A stretch of DNA of 5,576 bases from an uncultured Hyphomicrobiales bacterium (lineage in GTDB: Bacteria > Pseudomonadota > Alphaproteobacteria > Rhizobiales > Beijerinckiaceae). Below are positions 3,741 to 5,576 of the stretch, in pieces. Numbering within the stretch: position 1 is the first letter of the stretch; every line of letters starts with the position of its first letter. Where the stretch lies: the NCBI GenBank assembly GCA_903918155.1, contig CAIXDD010000200.1, positions 1 to 5,576 on the forward strand, read 5' to 3'. The notes under the pieces were generated by a model that was not told the DNA's origin, ran no database searches, and saw only the letters and a program-made list of their open reading frames with translations. The position numbers and the translations under genes were made by a program.

Positions 3741-5055
3741 GCACGAAGCGCACGGCCTCGCCGGTCGCGGGCGTGACGAGTTCGCCGTCCCACATCACGC
3801 GACGCCCGCGCAGGATGGTTCCCACGGGCCAGCCCGTCACCTGCTTGCCGTCGTAAGGCGTCCAGCCGCAGCGCGAGGCGATCCATGAATCGCGGATCGT
3901 CTCCACGCGCTTGAGATCGACGATCGTGAAATCGGCGTCATAGCCGACCGCGACGCGGCCCTTGCGCGCGATCTGGAAAATGCGCGCGGGGCCGGCGCTT
4001 GTGAGATCGACGAAACGGGCGAGCGAGAGGCGCCCCGCGTTCACATGATCGAGCATCACGGGAACGAGCGTCTGCACGCCCGTCATGCCCGAGGGCGAGT
4101 CCGGATAGGGTTTGGCCTTCTCCTCCAGCGTATGCGGCGCGTGGTCCGAGCCCAGCACGTCGACGATTCCTTGCGCGAGCCCGCGCCAGATGCCGTCGCG
4201 ATGGCGCGCCTCGCGCACGGGCGGATTCATTTGCAGCTTCGTGCCCAGCGTATCGTAGAGGCTGGCGTCGAGCGTGAGATGATGCGGCGTGGCCTCCGCC
4301 GTCGCCACATCCTTATGCGCGGCGAGGAAGTCGATCTCCTCCTGCGTGGAGATATGCAGCACATGGATCGCCGCGCCCTTCTCGCGCGCGATGCGCACGA
4401 GGCGCTGCGTGCATTGCAGCGCGGTCGTCACGTCGCGCCAGACGATGTGCGAATTGGGGTCGCCCTTCACGCGCAGCGGCTTGCGCTCGTTGAGGCGATA
4501 TTCGTCCTCCGCATGGAAGGCCGCGCGCCGGCGCGTGCGCTCCAGCACCGAAGCCACGCCCGGATCGTCCTCCACCAGAAGCGAGCCCGTGGACGAGCCC
4601 ATGAACACTTTGATGCCGGCTGCGCCCGGCAGGCGTTCAAGCTCGGGAATGTCCTTCGCATTGTCATGCGTGCCGCCGACCCAGAAGGCGAAATCGCAAT
4701 GCATGCGGTGACGGCCCAGCCGCACCTTCTCCGCCAAGGTCTCCGGCGTGGTGGTGAGCGGATTGGTGTTGGGCATTTCGAACACCGCCGTCACGCCGCC
4801 CAGCACGGCGGCGCGCGAGCCCGATTCCAGATCCTCCTTATGGGTGAGGCCGGGCTCGCGGAAATGGACCTGGCTGTCGATCACGCCCGGCAGGACATGC
4901 AGGCCGCGACAATCCACCCGCTCGCCCGCGCTGGCGCGCGACAGGTCGCCGATGGCGACGATCGTCCCGTCCTTCACGCCGACGTCGCGCACGCCCTCCC
5001 CGTCCTGATTGACGAGGGCTCCGCCGGCGAGGATGAGGTCGAAGGTCTGGGTCAT
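3727..5055 (-). CDS. pyrC: Class I dihydroorotase (cyclic amidohydrolase)
   Basis: Amidohydrolase-superfamily enzyme, predicted to interconvert N-carbamoyl-aspartate and dihydroorotate in pyrimidine synthesis (cytoplasm). The 442-residue length fits class I. Metal-site positions by family alignment: DSQVHFREPG (60-69), Lys149 in GIKVFMGSSTG (candidate carboxylated Lys), His181 in AFHAED, His234 in HVLHIST, Asp304 in GSDHAPH. The first HxH ligand is Gln62. Substrate-binding Arg66 and Asn96 (EMPNT) are kept, and QMNPPVR (275-281) favours dihydroorotase over allantoinase, which usually has PPIR after Cys-Ala. I recall the DxQVHFRE form in other alphaproteobacterial dihydroorotases. A second amidohydrolase acting on another cyclic amide remains possible. 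The ATG at 5055 is chosen over an in-frame ATG at 5181 because AGGAGA lies 7 nt upstream and the product starts at the usual FDLILAGG. It is divergent from the ygfZ-like gene. Confidence 0.88.
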   Translation of the reverse strand: MTQTFDLILAGGALVNQDGEGVRDVGVKDGTIVAIGDLSRASAGERVDCRGLHVLPGVIDSQVHFREPGLTHKEDLESGSRAAVLGGVTAVFEMPNTNPLTTTPETLAEKVRLGRHRMHCDFAFWVGGTHDNAKDIPELERLPGAAGIKVFMGSSTGSLLVEDDPGVASVLERTRRRAAFHAEDEYRLNERKPLRVKGDPNSHIVWRDVTTALQCTQRLVRIAREKGAAIHVLHISTQEEIDFLAAHKDVATAEATPHHLTLDASLYDTLGTKLQMNPPVREARHRDGIWRGLAQGIVDVLGSDHAPHTLEEKAKPYPDSPSGMTGVQTLVPVMLDHVNAGRLSLARFVDLTSAGPARIFQIARKGRVAVGYDADFTIVDLKRVETIRDSWIASRCGWTPYDGKQVTGWPVGTILRGRRVMWDGELVTPATGEAVRFVQALR

Positions 5056-5062
5056 CGCGGCG

Positions 5063-5068
5063 TCTCCT
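5063..5068 (-). promoter_or_regulatory. Ribosome binding site deciding the dihydroorotase start
   Basis: AGGAGA on the minus strand is 7 nt from the ATG at 5055. It excludes the 42-residue upstream extension, which has no comparable site and would place its ATG on top of the start codon of the divergent gene. Confidence 0.7.
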
Positions 5069-5179
5069 GAGCCATGGCGCTTGCATGCGGCCGCCGTCGG
5101 CTTACCTGTAGGCGTGCGGCCGGACAAGACTTGGAGCGGCGGCGCGCATTGGCCAGTGAAGCGACGAGGGGCTTGCGAC
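5069..5179. other. Divergent intergenic region between pyrC and the ygfZ-like gene
   Basis: This gap should hold both promoters. On the minus strand TTGTCC (5127-5122) and TAAGCC (5104-5099) are 17 bp apart, a fair -35 with a poor -10. No better plus-strand pair was found. GAGGGG at 5166-5171, 8 nt before the ATG at 5180, is the Shine-Dalgarno of the plus-strand gene. No PyrR-like attenuator hairpin was seen. Confidence 0.3.
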
Positions 5180-5576
5180 ATGAATCAGGGAACCGCGATT
5201 TTGGGTTCGCGCGGCTTTCTGCGGGTGTGCGGGCCGGATGCGCGAGCTTGGCTGCAGGGCCTGCTCACCAATGACGTGGAGACGCTGGGCCCTCAGGAGG
5301 CGCGTTTCGCCGCCCTGCTCTCCCCGCAGGGCAAAATCCTGTTCGACGCCTTCGTGATTCCCGACGGCGACGGGCTGCTGCTGGACTGCGCCGCCGACAT
5401 GGCGGGCGCGCTGGCCAAAAGGCTCGCGCTCTATCGCCTGCGCGCGCGCGTCGAGATCGCGGATGTGTCGGCGAGCCTCATGGCGCTGGCGATCTGGGGC
5501 CGCGAGCCGCCGGCGGCGGCGCAGGGGCGCATCTATCCCGATCCGCGCGACCCGGCGCTTGGCTGGCGCATCGCCG
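5180..5576 (+). CDS. ygfZ: YgfZ/CAF17-like folate-binding protein, N-terminal part, 3' end outside the window
   Basis: The 132 visible residues match the GcvT-like N-terminal domain of YgfZ/CAF17, a tetrahydrofolate-dependent factor for assembly or repair of certain Fe-S enzymes, in the cytoplasm. Key blocks are FLRVCGPDARAWLQGLLTNDV (13-33), EARFAALLSPQGKILFDAFVI (40-60) and LAKRLALYRLRARVEI (78-93), in the family order. The hallmark KGCYxGQE motif would lie beyond the window edge, so it cannot be checked; without it a GcvT or sarcosine-oxidase-like aminomethyltransferase is a formal alternative. These usually have a longer N-terminus before the QGLLTNDV-like block, so YgfZ is preferred. The ATG at 5180 is preceded by GAGGGG at 8 nt. 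Divergent from dihydroorotase, an arrangement I recall in other Rhizobiales. Confidence 0.88.
   Translation, partial: MNQGTAILGSRGFLRVCGPDARAWLQGLLTNDVETLGPQEARFAALLSPQGKILFDAFVIPDGDGLLLDCAADMAGALAKRLALYRLRARVEIADVSASLMALAIWGREPPAAAQGRIYPDPRDPALGWRIA

Noticed and set aside
4045..5070. Long plus-strand reading frame (341 codons) opposite the dihydroorotase gene
   Set aside because: It is antisense to a clearly conserved enzyme, its product is Arg/His/Ala-rich low-complexity sequence with no recognisable domain, and such frames are common in GC-rich DNA.
5056..5181. 42-residue N-terminal extension of dihydroorotase
   Set aside because: A good ribosome binding site precedes the ATG at 5055, family members start there, and the extended ATG would coincide with the divergent gene's start codon.

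Overview
The window is GC-rich and densely coded, with short intergenic gaps. It looks like chromosomal DNA of an alphaproteobacterium of the order Hyphomicrobiales (Rhizobiales). The grounds are an Irr-type Fur-family iron regulator, a TIGR02301-family secreted protein, an RT0821/Lpp0805-type lipoprotein, and the residue-level style of PdxH and the dihydroorotase. A methylotroph or relative (Methylocystaceae/Beijerinckiaceae) is a guess from sequence feel. There is no sign of a phage, IS element, CRISPR array, tRNA or rRNA.

Layout, left to right. (1) 1-328, minus: N-terminal half of a J-domain (DnaJ-class) co-chaperone, running off the left edge. (2) 502-1029, minus: a small outer-membrane-type lipoprotein whose 5' end abuts or overlaps (3) the divergent pdxH (1029-1643, plus, TTG start), the last step of PLP synthesis and salvage. 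(4) irr (1655-2125, minus) converges on pdxH across an 11-bp gap containing a GC-rich hairpin. (5) A 188-bp divergent regulatory region (2126-2313) with an FNR/FixK-type box and a separate dyad on the irr promoter. (6) A two-gene unit, plus: a Nudix hydrolase (2314-2844) overlapping by ATGA a TIGR02301-family exported protein (2841-3308). (7) A small hypothetical gene (3373-3621, plus). (8) A convergent gap holding two opposed 14-bp tandem arrays. (9) A class I dihydroorotase (3727-5055, minus). (10) A 124-bp divergent gap and the start of a YgfZ/CAF17-like folate-binding protein (5180 onward, plus), cut by the right edge.

The genes are mostly housekeeping: cofactor (PLP), pyrimidine, Fe-S repair, iron/heme control and envelope proteins. 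I see no new multi-gene system. The unusual signal is at finer scale. It includes an Irr whose heme-regulatory motif and HHH motif are both altered, and an FNR-type palindrome beside that regulator. There is also a cluster of short tandem arrays of period 12 and 14 between 2763 and 3740, one extending the Nudix C-terminus with HGKS repeats and one running through the dihydroorotase stop codon. The dihydroorotase has Gln in place of the first metal-binding His. Non-canonical starts (TTG, possible leaderless ATGs, possible AUA) recur.
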